A DNA stretch of 64,000 bases from Paenibacillus lautus NBRC 15380 (GCF_004000945.1 NZ_BIMF01000022.1:47050-111049), one strand, 5' to 3'; positions 18,606 through 27,790 are shown, counted from the first letter of the stretch. Notes: a model not told the origin generated them from the letters alone. A program made the numbers and translations.

Positions 18606-19544
18606 TCAATCGCGAAGCGTTCGCCCGGTTAGGCTGAGAAACAGCGTTTCAAGCCCCGGCTCCTCGCACTGCAGGGAGCGGAGAATCGTATGATGTTTAC
18701 TGCAGATGAACAAAATATCCTGCAGCTCATCCTGAGCCGACGGCACATAGACTTCGATCACGTTATCATTCTGCGTGACGCGCCGAACACGCGGGTGAAT
18801 GGTCAGCTCCTCCACCAGGTCGGGTGTGATCCCATCAGCAGTAAGAATGATTTTTTCCTCATGCGCAACGCGTGCCCGAAGCTCCTGCTGCGTCCCGCAG
18901 GCGATAACATGACCTTGATCCATAATCGCCACCCGATCACTGATCGCAGCGACTTCCTCCATGTAATGACTCGTATAAATAACCGTAGAGCCCATGCGGT
19001 TCAGCGTCTTCACGGACTCCAGAATATGATTCCGGGACTGCGGATCAATCCCTACCGTAGGCTCATCCATAATGATCAGCTTCGGACGGTGTGTGATCGA
19101 GCAGGCAATATTCAGTCTTCGTTTCATCCCCCCGGAGAAGGTGGACGGCTTTTCCTTCGCCCGATCCTGCAAGCCGACAAACTCCAGCGCCTCTTCCACC
19201 CGTTCCTTCAGCAGATGACCACGCAGTCCGTACAATTTTGCAAAAAAAGCGACATTATCCCAAGCTGACATCTCCTCGTACAGAGCCAGATCCTGCGGCA
19301 CCAACCCGATTCTCCGCTTCACTTCCAGCGGCTGCTCTTCAATCGAGATACCGTCCACCTTGATGCTGCCCTGATCCTTGAGAAGAAGGCCGCAGATCAT
19401 ACTGATGGACGTGCTTTTGCCGGCCCCGTTCGGTCCTAGAAGCCCAAAGATTTCCCCTTCGTTCACTTCCAGGTTCATATGATCCACCGACAGCTTGTTT
19501 CCATATCGTTTCACGACATCCTTCATCTGCAGAAAGACTGCCAT
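18606..19544 (-). CDS. ABC transporter ATP-binding protein, LnrL-like
   Basis: ATPase subunit (312 residues) powering the two downstream permeases. Walker A is GPNGAGKST (about 39-47), the signature is FSGGMKRRLNIA and Walker B is LIIMDEPTVGID. The C-terminal extension of about 80 residues is typical of exporters in the NatA/DrrA group. The start at 19544 is preferred over 19580 because GGAGTGG precedes it and MAVFLQMKDVVKRYG matches the family start. It is the first gene of the exporter operon and diverges from the histidine kinase gene across a short region holding inverted repeats. Confidence 0.88.
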   Translation of the reverse strand: MAVFLQMKDVVKRYGNKLSVDHMNLEVNEGEIFGLLGPNGAGKSTSISMICGLLLKDQGSIKVDGISIEEQPLEVKRRIGLVPQDLALYEEMSAWDNVAFFAKLYGLRGHLLKERVEEALEFVGLQDRAKEKPSTFSGGMKRRLNIACSITHRPKLIIMDEPTVGIDPQSRNHILESVKTLNRMGSTVIYTSHYMEEVAAISDRVAIMDQGHVIACGTQQELRARVAHEEKIILTADGITPDLVEELTIHPRVRRVTQNDNVIEVYVPSAQDELQDILFICSKHHTILRSLQCEEPGLETLFLSLTGRTLRD

Positions 19545-19629
19545 ATTCACCACTCCATTTCTCATATTTCTCGTATCCATTTGTTGATTTCATTCTATCC
19601 GGAATGGCCGGCTTTTTAAGGTAGAAGAA

Positions 19630-19655
19630 GTCACTTTATAGGGTGACGAAAGTCA
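19630..19655. promoter_or_regulatory. interlocked inverted repeats, candidate response-regulator operator
   Basis: GTCAC-N8-GTGAC (19630-19647) overlaps TGAC-GAAA-GTCA (19644-19655) in the divergent region. A TATAAA-like -10 for the ABC operon overlaps it on the minus strand and has no good -35, as expected for an activator-dependent promoter. Confidence 0.45.
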
Positions 19656-19660
19656 TCTCC

Positions 19661-19687
19661 TTGCCGAAAACATCCTTGTGATATAAT
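19661..19687 (+). promoter_or_regulatory. promoter of the two-component pair
   Basis: TTGCCG (19661-19666), 15-nt spacer, extended -10 TGA-TATAAT (19679-19687), about 55 nt before the kinase start. Confidence 0.5.
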
Positions 19688-19741
19688 GAAGCCAATCGTT
19701 TGAACGGTTTGATTTCACTATGGAAAAGGGTTTGATCGCAC

Positions 19742-20902
19742 GTGACATCCCCACTCACCTATCTAAGGTATGGCTTCATTCTCCTTCCGGCCGCCGCGGA
19801 CATCTTTTTGCAGCAGCTCGATGATTACGGGGAATATATGGTGTACATATTGCTGTTTCTGGCGATTACGGTGCTAAGCCGCTTTTTGCCATCGCCTGCT
19901 TATCTGAAGGCAGCCGCTCTGCTGGAAATTCCACTATCTCTGTGGCTATGCCATCAATACGGCTTCATGATGGTGTTCTTGTCCATCTCCACCCTATGCG
20001 TTTATTTGCCCTTATTCCAGCGGTCAGGCAGGGTATGGGTGGCGTTCGTTCACCTTCTGCTGCTCAACATCGCCATTAACGATTACGATGCGCTGCTGCT
20101 GACGACAGCCAATCTGCTGTTTCTGTTCATGGCGGTAACATTCAACCACATCCATGAAATGAATCAGAAGGAAGCGGATCATATTCAGTTATACGACAAG
20201 CTGAAAAGACTGCATTTCCAGCAGGACGAGGCAGGCAGACAATTGCTGCAATTCGCCCATCAGGTAGAAGGTGCGGCCCAGGCCGAGGAGCGTAACCGCA
20301 TCTCCCGCCAGCTGCATGACGACATCGGCCACCGCCTGATTCGCGTTAAAATGATGATGGAAGCAGCTCTCCATATCGTGCCTCGAGATTCCGTCCGTGG
20401 TATGGATATGCTCCATCAAATCCGTGACCAGCTGGGAGAGAGCATGGAGCAGATGCGAACGGCCGTGAAACAGATGAATCCGGCCCGGCGGATCACGGAC
20501 GACTATTCCCTCGATCGGCTGCTGGAGGAGACAGGCAGACAGACCGGGATCGAGACCGACCTTTTATTGCAGGGCATCCCCTATCCGCTCTATCCCAGTC
20601 AACAGGTGGTGCTATACAAAAATGCCCGTGAAGCGATCACGAACGCCATCCGCCATGGCGAGGCTAAACGGATCCAAATCATCCTGCATTACGGAGACCA
20701 GGACGTCAGGATGGAGGTTTCCAACGATGGTACTGTCCATGAGCCGATTGGCCACGAAGCTGCACGGGACCGTCAAGGTATCGGAATGAGCAGCATGCTC
20801 GAACGAACCCAAGTGGTGGGTGGGACGCTTGAGGTACGGAGAACCGTACCTTTTACCGTCATCACCCGGCTGCCTGTCTACCAGAAGCGTGAGATTATGT
20901 AA
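19742..20902 (+). CDS. sensor histidine kinase, NarL-partner type (LnrJ-like)
   Basis: Membrane sensor kinase of 386 residues. Five or six N-terminal helices (about 5-135) leave almost no extracellular domain, as in intramembrane-sensing kinases. The HisKA_3 phosphorylation site is His192 in RQLHDDIGHR. The HATPase domain shows NAREAITNAIRHG (N box) and GIGMSSMLER (G box). Translation starts at GTG. The response regulator gene follows after 54 nt. Lying divergent to an ABC exporter operon, it probably senses a membrane-active compound and switches that operon on. Confidence 0.88.
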   Translation: MTSPLTYLRYGFILLPAAADIFLQQLDDYGEYMVYILLFLAITVLSRFLPSPAYLKAAALLEIPLSLWLCHQYGFMMVFLSISTLCVYLPLFQRSGRVWVAFVHLLLLNIAINDYDALLLTTANLLFLFMAVTFNHIHEMNQKEADHIQLYDKLKRLHFQQDEAGRQLLQFAHQVEGAAQAEERNRISRQLHDDIGHRLIRVKMMMEAALHIVPRDSVRGMDMLHQIRDQLGESMEQMRTAVKQMNPARRITDDYSLDRLLEETGRQTGIETDLLLQGIPYPLYPSQQVVLYKNAREAITNAIRHGEAKRIQIILHYGDQDVRMEVSNDGTVHEPIGHEAARDRQGIGMSSMLERTQVVGGTLEVRRTVPFTVITRLPVYQKREIM

Positions 20903-20956
20903 TTTAACAAGACAAGATGCAGTATCTTATTTTATAGAAAAAGGTGTTGGCCATCC

Positions 20957-21607
20957 ATGATATCCGTTTTAATTGTAGATGATGATCCGTTCATTCGAGA
21001 AAGCTTGAAATTACTGGTGGGGATGGACCCGGATATCGATGTATCGGCTGTCGCGGAGCACGGCGAGGAAGCGCTGGCTATGTTGGAGGAAGGACTTTCT
21101 GTTGACGTCGTGCTCATGGACATTCGCATGCCGGTATGTGACGGCGTGGAAGGAACGCGGCGAATTCGTGAACGATATTCGGATGTACGAGTGCTTATGC
21201 TGACCACCTTCGATGATGATGATTATATCGTGGAAGCTCTGCAGAACGGGGCCAGCGGCTATCTGCTGAAGAACATTCCGCCGGACCGCATCATCCAGGG
21301 GATCAAAACAGTGCATGACGGAAACATGCTGATTCATCCCGACATCGCCCGCAAGCTGACTGGCATGCTTCGTCCAACGGCTCAGCCAGTCCCCAAATCT
21401 GCTGAGCTTGAACAATTCGGGCTGACCCCGGCCGAGAAAAAGGTCGTCACCCTTATTGCAGAGGGCCTATCGAATAAGGAAATTGCCGGACAGCTTTATT
21501 TAAGTGAAGGCACCGTTAAAAACTATGTCACCGAAATTCTGGGGAAGCTGAATCTTCGGGACCGAACGCAAATCGCCATTTTCTATCTAAAAAAAGTGCA
21601 GGGCTAG
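20957..21607 (+). CDS. response regulator, NarL/FixJ family (LnrK-like)
   Basis: Regulator of 216 residues with an N-terminal receiver domain (acidic pocket VDDD, phospho-acceptor Asp55 in LMDIRMP) and a C-terminal LuxR-type helix-turn-helix (EGLSNKEIAGQLYLSEGTVKNY split across about 172-193). It is expected to be phosphorylated by the preceding kinase and to bind the inverted repeats near 19630-19655. The gene ends before a strong hairpin terminator. Confidence 0.92.
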   Translation: MISVLIVDDDPFIRESLKLLVGMDPDIDVSAVAEHGEEALAMLEEGLSVDVVLMDIRMPVCDGVEGTRRIRERYSDVRVLMLTTFDDDDYIVEALQNGASGYLLKNIPPDRIIQGIKTVHDGNMLIHPDIARKLTGMLRPTAQPVPKSAELEQFGLTPAEKKVVTLIAEGLSNKEIAGQLYLSEGTVKNYVTEILGKLNLRDRTQIAIFYLKKVQG

Positions 21608-21643
21608 CTCCATATACAGCATTTCGTACCTTATGCAACAATA

Positions 21644-21680
21644 AAGCGGGTCTTTGTCCATATAGGACAAAGACCCGCTT
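21644..21680. terminator. bidirectional terminator hairpin
   Basis: Perfect 16-bp stem AAGCGGGTCTTTGTCC / GGACAAAGACCCGCTT with a 5-nt loop, between the response regulator (+) and minJ (-) genes. Confidence 0.75.
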
Positions 21681-21686
21681 CCAGTA

Positions 21687-23009
21687 TCATGATGAATAGA
21701 AACCTGCCTCTTCGGAGCCGTCGGTCGTCGTGCTGCCGGAAGAACCCCGCTTGCTGCGAATATGAAGTTTATTCGCCAGCAGCGTGATTAAGCTTACCGG
21801 CTTCAACCTGACGGCTATGCCATCCCTCGGGTCGGGTGCCACGATAGCTCCCAATTGATGATGATCCCCTGCGTAGATCGCACGCTGCAGGAATTTACTC
21901 TCCCCTTGATGGTTCTGAACCTCCAGCTTACAGAAGGCCGAATTCTGACGAAGCGCGCTATGCAGCTGTTCCTTACTGTGAATCAGTTTACCGTTCACCT
22001 TAAGGATCGTCTCTCCTGCCAGAATGCCAAGTTCGCTTGCCGGACTATTCGGAAGCACCGCGAGGACGCGTAGTCCCCGAATCGGATGCACAAAGATTGG
22101 ACTGCGCTGCTGCTCTTCGTAACGGCTGTACCACACCAAGCCTTCATGCAGCATTAATGCGGCTAATGCAGCCACGATCGTGAGTGGTGCCCACCACTCG
22201 GCCAGCAGGCTCAACGCCAGCACAATGGCTCCGTAGAATATGAGCCGCTTCGATGTGATCCCTGCCTTCTCCTGCGGAAGCATGCTCTGCGTCATCTCCC
22301 CGAAGCCGATCACGACTGGGAGTGCCATCATGGTAAAGCCTGTACTCCAGGCATCCCCACCGAAGAATGGCGTCCATGGCAGCACGCTGCCTCCGTTTAC
22401 TGCCGGAACAAGCAAGAATAAGGGCAAGGGCCAGAAGCTCTGCATGTGATAACCACCAACGAGCCTTCCACGTTTCCCCTCAAGGAACAGCGGTGTTGCA
22501 AAACCAGAACCCTGTATCCTGACAAGCAAGGCTTCGGCAAAATGCAGAACGGCGGATAACGCCAGCAGCGCGGGGATGTCCAATCCAACGATCGTTGTTG
22601 TTACGTGACTAATCCAGCCTTCCGGCTGCCAATTCGGAAACCAGCCTAATACAAACTGAATGATCCCCAGAAGACCGATGGAATAGGCAAAGCATAAGTA
22701 ACGGATATGAAACAGCATCAGGATCAGGGAAGTCACCCATATGCATATAATGGCTTCCAGGCTTAAGGATATGCCCAGGAAGGCCACCACGATCGATACG
22801 CCGATTCCTGCCAGCAGCCCGCCCAGAAACGTTCGCCATGTCTGCAATCCCCAGGAATGCAGCTTCACATGGAACAGCTTACGCTCCACCAACACCTGCC
22901 TTCGGTAAAACAGCATGACAAACAAAATTGAAATATAGTAAAAGGGCTGCGTCAGCAGTTGTATGCCTGCATCTATCCCATACATAAGCAGTTGTTTCAA
23001 TGTCTCCAA
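21687..23009 (-). CDS. minJ: MinJ-like polytopic PDZ membrane protein
   Basis: Polytopic protein (about 440 residues): eight or so helices from about 20 to 310, then a PDZ domain (about 315-400; GLRVLAVLPNSPASELGI). B. subtilis MinJ has this plan, bridges DivIVA and MinD, and sits beside ctpB as here, so the name rests on architecture plus synteny. The start is uncertain. An open frame reaches a TTG at 23036, but AAGGAG (23027-23022) lies inside that stretch, so a TTG at 23009 is preferred; ATG at 22982 is also possible. Confidence 0.78.
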   Translation of the reverse strand: METLKQLLMYGIDAGIQLLTQPFYYISILFVMLFYRRQVLVERKLFHVKLHSWGLQTWRTFLGGLLAGIGVSIVVAFLGISLSLEAIICIWVTSLILMLFHIRYLCFAYSIGLLGIIQFVLGWFPNWQPEGWISHVTTTIVGLDIPALLALSAVLHFAEALLVRIQGSGFATPLFLEGKRGRLVGGYHMQSFWPLPLFLLVPAVNGGSVLPWTPFFGGDAWSTGFTMMALPVVIGFGEMTQSMLPQEKAGITSKRLIFYGAIVLALSLLAEWWAPLTIVAALAALMLHEGLVWYSRYEEQQRSPIFVHPIRGLRVLAVLPNSPASELGILAGETILKVNGKLIHSKEQLHSALRQNSAFCKLEVQNHQGESKFLQRAIYAGDHHQLGAIVAPDPRDGIAVRLKPVSLITLLANKLHIRSKRGSSGSTTTDGSEEAGFYSS

Positions 23010-23037
23010 CAGCTTGCCACGCTCCTTTCGATTCAAG

Positions 23038-23072
23038 ATGCTTCGAAATGTATACTTTCTGATATCTCAAAA
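23038..23072 (-). repeat. 35-bp dispersed repeat, copy 1
   Basis: Matches 31377-31411 at 30 of 35 positions, including the 15-mer ACTTTCTGATATCTY. Both copies directly follow the T-run of a minus-strand terminator. Confidence 0.6.
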
Positions 23073-23077
23073 GAAAA

Positions 23078-23102
23078 AAGAAGGCTAACATTCAGCCTTC
23101 TT
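23078..23102 (-). terminator. ctpB terminator overlapping the stop codon
   Basis: Minus strand AAGAAGGCT, 7-nt loop, AGCCTTCTT, then TTTTCTTTT. The first stem bases belong to the ctpB stop codon, so termination is immediate. Confidence 0.75.
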
Positions 23103-24597
23103 ACTTGTTCGACGCTTTAGCGGCGATTTCCTTCCGAACCTCGGCAATTCCGCGATTCATTTGATTATCCTCTTTCGGATCCTGAATCTTCTCGATCAAT
23201 GCGGCTTCCAATGCCTCGGCTGTAGCGCCGTTAAGGATACCGTCCGCCTTCAGCTTGTGCTTGCTCTGGAAGCTCTTGACCGCCTTCTCCGTATTCCGGT
23301 CGAAATATCCGTCCGTACGCCCTGTCTTATAACCAACCGCTTCAAGCATGATCTGTGCGTTCTTCACATCTGTGCTATTCGTGTCGTACGTATAGGTTTT
23401 CTTCTTATCGATCGGTGCAACGGTAAAGTATTCTGGCTGTGACACCTTAATATCCGGCTCAATTCCCTTCTCATGGATCCAGGTACCGTTTGGCGTCAAC
23501 CATTTGGCAATCGTTACTTTCAGCAGGCTTCCATCGCCAAACTGCTTATCAAAGCTCGTTTGTACGGTTCCTTTACCGAAGGAATGCTCACCCATCAGGG
23601 TAGCTCCGGCCGATTGCTGCAGTGCGCCTGCCAAAATTTCGGAAGCGCTGGCACTGCCCTTGTTCATCAGCACCGTAATCGGATAGGATTTCGCCTCACC
23701 ATTGGAAGGATGCTTCTCACGCTTCTTATCCTTATCCTCTACCTGAACGATCAACTCGCCTTTAGGTACGAACTGCTCTGCAATGTCAATGACAACGGAC
23801 AGCACGCCGCCTGGATTGTTCCGGACGTCGATCAGCAGTCCCTTCATGCCTTGGCTTTCCAGCTTCTCGAGTTCCTCCTTAAAGCGTTCGCCTGTATTCA
23901 GCGAGAATTGGGAGATCTCAATAACGCCGATTCCGCCCTTCTCCATCCGTGCCGATACGGTTTCCAGATCGACGTCATCTCGAACGATAACATACTCGAT
24001 CGGCTGCTCGGAGCCTGCACGCTTAATCTGAAGAACGGCCTTGGAGCCCTTCGGACCGCGAATCTTGTTGACGGCCGCGTTCAGTTCAAGGCCCTGCAAG
24101 GATTCGCCATTGACGGAAAGGATGGTGTCCTTTGCCCGAATGCCGGCTTTATCCGCAGGAGATCCCTTGATCGGGGATACAACGACCACACTGCCATCTA
24201 CAGAGGACACCTCTGCGCCAATCCCCGAGAAGGAGCCCTCGATGCTCTCTTCAAACTGGGCTGCCGTTTCTTTTCCCATATAGTTGGAATATGGATCTTC
24301 CAGCGCTTCCATCATCCCGTTGATGGCGCCGTCGATCAGTTTCGACCGATCGATATCCTTGTAATAATTGCTCTCGATGAGGTCAATCGCTGTCCCCAAT
24401 TTTTTCGCTTCAGACTGCTCCAGTCCATTCCTGTTGGCTATACTGGCCAGCAGCCCCTCACCGTCTCCGGTCTGGCTAGGAGCGGGCAGCTGGGTCAAGG
24501 CCATCGTTAACAGCACGCCGCACAGCATGGCAGCTATGACCAGAAAGACAGCCGTTCGTTTTTTCAGCAAGTACTTCACCGCCTTTGTACGTTTCAA
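23101..24597 (-). CDS. ctpB: carboxy-terminal processing protease, S41 family
   Basis: Exported protease (498 residues): membrane anchor (about 16-34), PDZ domain (about 115-195), S41 catalytic domain, and a C-terminal peptidoglycan-binding domain (about 400-465; AQIMLEAVGYKTGRTDGYFD). The Ser-Lys dyad is Ser317 in GSASASE and Lys342 in FGKGTVQ, 25 residues apart as usual. In B. subtilis CtpB cleaves SpoIVFA at the forespore membrane during sporulation. The gene lies between minJ and the ftsEX block as expected from synteny. The extra wall-binding domain suggests the protein also works at the wall. Confidence 0.9.
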   Translation of the reverse strand: MKRTKAVKYLLKKRTAVFLVIAAMLCGVLLTMALTQLPAPSQTGDGEGLLASIANRNGLEQSEAKKLGTAIDLIESNYYKDIDRSKLIDGAINGMMEALEDPYSNYMGKETAAQFEESIEGSFSGIGAEVSSVDGSVVVVSPIKGSPADKAGIRAKDTILSVNGESLQGLELNAAVNKIRGPKGSKAVLQIKRAGSEQPIEYVIVRDDVDLETVSARMEKGGIGVIEISQFSLNTGERFKEELEKLESQGMKGLLIDVRNNPGGVLSVVIDIAEQFVPKGELIVQVEDKDKKREKHPSNGEAKSYPITVLMNKGSASASEILAGALQQSAGATLMGEHSFGKGTVQTSFDKQFGDGSLLKVTIAKWLTPNGTWIHEKGIEPDIKVSQPEYFTVAPIDKKKTYTYDTNSTDVKNAQIMLEAVGYKTGRTDGYFDRNTEKAVKSFQSKHKLKADGILNGATAEALEAALIEKIQDPKEDNQMNRGIAEVRKEIAAKASNK

Positions 24598-24701
24598 CTG
24601 CTACACACATGGGGAATCCCGTCCACCTAGTATATGATTGGCTTGCCGGGAATATTTATACAGCGGTCTGAAGGTTATATGGTATAAGTCCTAAAATTCT
24701 G

Positions 24702-25970
24702 TTACAGATAAGGCGAAGGATTCACCGGCGATCCATTGACCCGAACCTCAAAATGAAGATGCGGTCCTGTGCTCTGACCCGTGGAGCCTACTTCGGCAAT
24801 CTTCTGCCCTCTGGACACCTTGTCGCCTTCGCTGACTTTAATGCCGCCGTTGCGGATATGTCCATACAAGGTCCATACGCCGCCCCCATGATCAACAATA
24901 ACACAGTTTCCGTAACCGCTCCACCACTCGGCCAAAATGACCGTGCCGCTCTCCGCTGCGCGGATCTCCGTTCCCTGCGGAACGGCGAAATCCTGGCCTG
25001 TATGCATCTTGCCGACTTCCCCCGTTACCGGATGAACTCGCGGCCCATAACCGGAGGACAGTCTGGCCCCGGAGACCGGAATGGCGAATGGTCCGCCGTT
25101 ACCTGTATATCCGCCGCCGCCTTTGCTACCACCGAGGGTGGTCGCCTTGGCTCTTTTCGCCGCAGCCGCTTTGGCAGCCGCTGCTTTACGTGCAGCTTCC
25201 TCAGCGGCAAGCTTATTCTTTTCCTTCTGCAGATCCGAGCGTTTGCTTGCCAGGGCAACCAGCATTTTATCCTGTTCTTCGGTCAAGATTTCCGCGTCCT
25301 CGATTTCCTGATCGTATTGGGCGAGCAAAACGCGCTTCTCCTGTTCCTTCTCGTTCAAGATGCTCTTGCGGTCCTCCATTTGGCCATACAGGTCCTTGGC
25401 GGTTGCATACTGTCCTTCAAGCTCCTTTTTCTTGTCGATGACCAGCAGCTTGTCCTGCTTATGCTCTACCAGCAAATCCTGGTCCTGGTTAACGATCGTC
25501 TTCAGGGAATCCGCACGCTCAATAAAATCGCTGAAGCTGGTCGAGGAGAGCAGCACATCCAGATACGATACTTGCCCATCCATATAAATGAGGCGAATTC
25601 GGGATTCTAACAGCTTCTCGCGGGAGGCGATACGCTCCTCCGCCGCTTCAAGCTCCTTGGTTGTCTTTCTCAGCAGATCCTCTGTCTCCTCGATCTTCAT
25701 GGAGATTTTAGTCAATTCATTGCTGACGATGCTGATCTGTTCCATCACATATTTCAAATTCTTCGTTGTTTTCTTCTTGTAATGCTGGGCTTCTTGTTTA
25801 TTTTCCGCTGCTTTGTTCTTCTGTGCCCGTGCTTTCTTGACCTGCTCCTGAAGCACTCTCAGCTCTCGATCTACATCGGCTGAAGTCTTCTTCTCGGCTT
25901 GTCCGACAGTCGGTTGGATCATAACAGTGGCCAGTAATAAGGCTGCTACTCCTGCGGCGATCTTCTTCAA
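24702..25970 (-). CDS. EnvC-like M23 peptidoglycan hydrolase/activator
   Basis: Secreted protein of 422 residues. After a signal peptide (1-25) comes a long coiled coil (about 30-250) rich in K, E and Q, a low-complexity Ala/Lys stretch, and an LytM/M23 domain (about 295-422). The zinc ligands His323, Asp327, His404 and His406 (HTGQD and HLHF) are intact, so unlike E. coli EnvC it may be enzymatically active. The coiled coil and position 29 nt after ftsX suggest that FtsEX controls it, as FtsEX controls CwlO in B. subtilis and EnvC or PcsB elsewhere. Confidence 0.88.
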   Translation of the reverse strand: MKKIAAGVAALLLATVMIQPTVGQAEKKTSADVDRELRVLQEQVKKARAQKNKAAENKQEAQHYKKKTTKNLKYVMEQISIVSNELTKISMKIEETEDLLRKTTKELEAAEERIASREKLLESRIRLIYMDGQVSYLDVLLSSTSFSDFIERADSLKTIVNQDQDLLVEHKQDKLLVIDKKKELEGQYATAKDLYGQMEDRKSILNEKEQEKRVLLAQYDQEIEDAEILTEEQDKMLVALASKRSDLQKEKNKLAAEEAARKAAAAKAAAAKRAKATTLGGSKGGGGYTGNGGPFAIPVSGARLSSGYGPRVHPVTGEVGKMHTGQDFAVPQGTEIRAAESGTVILAEWWSGYGNCVIVDHGGGVWTLYGHIRNGGIKVSEGDKVSRGQKIAEVGSTGQSTGPHLHFEVRVNGSPVNPSPYL

Positions 25971-25999
25971 GTTTCGCTCCCCATCCTTTACCTTGTTTT

Positions 26000-26908
26000 T
26001 TATACTTTCAAAAATTTACGTATCGACATGGTGCTTCCCCAGATGCCAATGACAATGCCCAGCCCAACAACAATGGTGCCGATCGGCAGCCACAAATCTC
26101 CCAGCGGGATTAAACTTTGGGCTAACGTCAAATCCGTTTGCGATGCGGCGTACAGGCGGTTGTAGCCTACAAACAACAGCGTGACCGTCACAATGGAGCC
26201 CATCAGGCCGATCATGGCGCCTTCCACGAAAAACGGCCAGCGAATGAAGTTGTTGGTCGCGCCGACAAGCTTCATAATGCCGATCTCACGGCGACGAGCC
26301 AAAATCGTAACCCGAATGGTGTTCGAAATCAGGAACATGGACATCAAGCCGAGTCCCGCTACGAAAATAAAGCCGATATTGCGCACCGTCTTCGTAATCT
26401 TGAACAGGGTTTCTACCGTGCCTTCTCCATACTTGACACGCAGGATCGGCTCCTCCGTATACTTCTGGTTCAGTGCGGTAATCTTGTCGGCAACAAAACC
26501 GACCGTGGTCGGTTCAATAACGGAAACCTCGAATGCATCCGGAAGGGGATTCTGGTCCGCTTCGCTGAAGCCTTCCACCCATTCGGAGCCCAGGCTTTCC
26601 TCAAGCTCCTTCATGCCCTCTTCCTTGGACACGAACTTGATGGCGCTGACCTCCGGCATGGCCTCGAGTTCACCCTTGATGGTTTCGCGCAGCTTCTCAT
26701 CCACGTTGAGATTTAAGTACGTGTTGATTTGCACATTGCTATCTGCTTTATCGGCTAAAGCGTTCACATTCATGACTAACAGCATGAAAACGCCCAGTAT
26801 AAACAAAGACACCACGATGGAAGTGACGGATGCGACCGACATCCATCCGTTCCGGAAAACGCTCTTCGCCCCTTCCCGCAAGTGCCGCAAGAAGGTTCTA
26901 AAATTCAT
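26000..26908 (-). CDS. ftsX: cell-division ABC transporter permease FtsX
   Basis: Membrane subunit (302 residues) with one N-terminal helix (about 22-46), an extracellular domain (about 47-170) that contacts hydrolase partners, and three C-terminal helices. This is the FtsX plan. The start at 26908 is chosen over 26962 because GAGGAG precedes it and MNFRTFLRHLREG matches the family start. It overlaps ftsE by 11 nt. FtsEX converts ATP hydrolysis into activation of wall hydrolases; the EnvC-like gene next to it is the likely partner. Confidence 0.95.
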   Translation of the reverse strand: MNFRTFLRHLREGAKSVFRNGWMSVASVTSIVVSLFILGVFMLLVMNVNALADKADSNVQINTYLNLNVDEKLRETIKGELEAMPEVSAIKFVSKEEGMKELEESLGSEWVEGFSEADQNPLPDAFEVSVIEPTTVGFVADKITALNQKYTEEPILRVKYGEGTVETLFKITKTVRNIGFIFVAGLGLMSMFLISNTIRVTILARRREIGIMKLVGATNNFIRWPFFVEGAMIGLMGSIVTVTLLFVGYNRLYAASQTDLTLAQSLIPLGDLWLPIGTIVVGLGIVIGIWGSTMSIRKFLKV

Positions 26909-27584
26909 ACCCGTAATCTCCTCTCTGCTGGTCACGGACGATCTGTCCATGCTCAATCGCAAGAACGCGTTTACGCATGGTGTTCACGATATCCCTGTTG
27001 TGGGTAGCCATGACGATGGTGGTTCCCCTGAAATTGATTTCATCCAGCAGCTGCATGATGCCCCACGAGGTTTCCGGATCCAGGTTACCTGTAGGCTCGT
27101 CCGCAATAATGACGGAGGGGTTGTTCACAATCGCTCTGGCGATTGCGATCCGCTGCTGTTCACCGCCGGAGAGTTGGGAAGGTTCGCGGTTCGCCTTGGA
27201 TTTCAGACCCACAAGCTCCAGCACCTCCATGACCCGTCTCTTGATGAGACGCTGCGGCGCTTCGATAACCTCCATGGCAAAAGCTACATTTTCGTAAGCA
27301 GTCAGCTTGGGCAGCAGACGATAGTCCTGAAAAATAACCCCGATATTTCGGCGAACATAGGGGATTTTGCGCTGCTTCAGCTTCCCGATATTAAATCCGT
27401 TAACGGAAATTTGCCCCTTGGTAGGCACTTCTTCTCTATAGATAAGTTTCATAAACGTCGATTTGCCCGCACCTGACGGTCCGACAACATAGACGAATTC
27501 ATTTCGATTGATTTTGACGGAAACTCCTTGAAGCGCATGAGCACCGTTCGGATAAGTCTTCCATACGTCCTGCATTTCGATCAC
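26898..27584 (-). CDS. ftsE: cell-division ATP-binding protein FtsE
   Basis: ABC ATPase of 228 residues, the usual FtsE length. Walker A is GPSGAGKST, the signature LSGGEQQRIAIA and Walker B VIIADEPTGNLD. A GTG start at 27584 is preferred over an in-frame TTG at 27599: GGGAAGTG lies just before it, and the protein then begins MIEMQDVWKTYPNG as in relatives. It drives FtsX, with which it overlaps. Confidence 0.93.
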   Translation of the reverse strand: MIEMQDVWKTYPNGAHALQGVSVKINRNEFVYVVGPSGAGKSTFMKLIYREEVPTKGQISVNGFNIGKLKQRKIPYVRRNIGVIFQDYRLLPKLTAYENVAFAMEVIEAPQRLIKRRVMEVLELVGLKSKANREPSQLSGGEQQRIAIARAIVNNPSVIIADEPTGNLDPETSWGIMQLLDEINFRGTTIVMATHNRDIVNTMRKRVLAIEHGQIVRDQQRGDYGYEF

Positions 27585-27681
27585 TTCATCACTTCCCAAT
27601 CCTTAATTAGCCTTTATACTTTCGACAGTTTCCATCGAATTCCTTTAAAATCCATGAAAAATCCTCACGACATCGTTTATT

Positions 27682-27697
27682 GTAACAAATTTGTTAC
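27682..27697. promoter_or_regulatory. 16-bp perfect palindrome in the ftsE/vanW divergent region
   Basis: GTAACAAATTTGTTAC, about 85-100 nt from each divergent start codon. It has the size and symmetry of a dimeric repressor operator. No regulator is identified. Confidence 0.4.
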
Positions 27698-27790
27698 CTT
27701 TTGAGTACCCGAAAGTTTAAGCCCACCGTGACATATACATGAACAAGTGCATGAACTGCGGCCAATACGAAGTTAAGAAGGTGGTTTCGA

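Noticed and set aside
24753..25610. 285-codon plus-strand frame opposite the EnvC-like gene
   Set aside because: It is a shadow of the coiled-coil coding region, with no ribosome site or recognisable protein. Similar long antisense frames inside argD, ctpB, uvrB, ftsX and secA were dismissed for the same reason.
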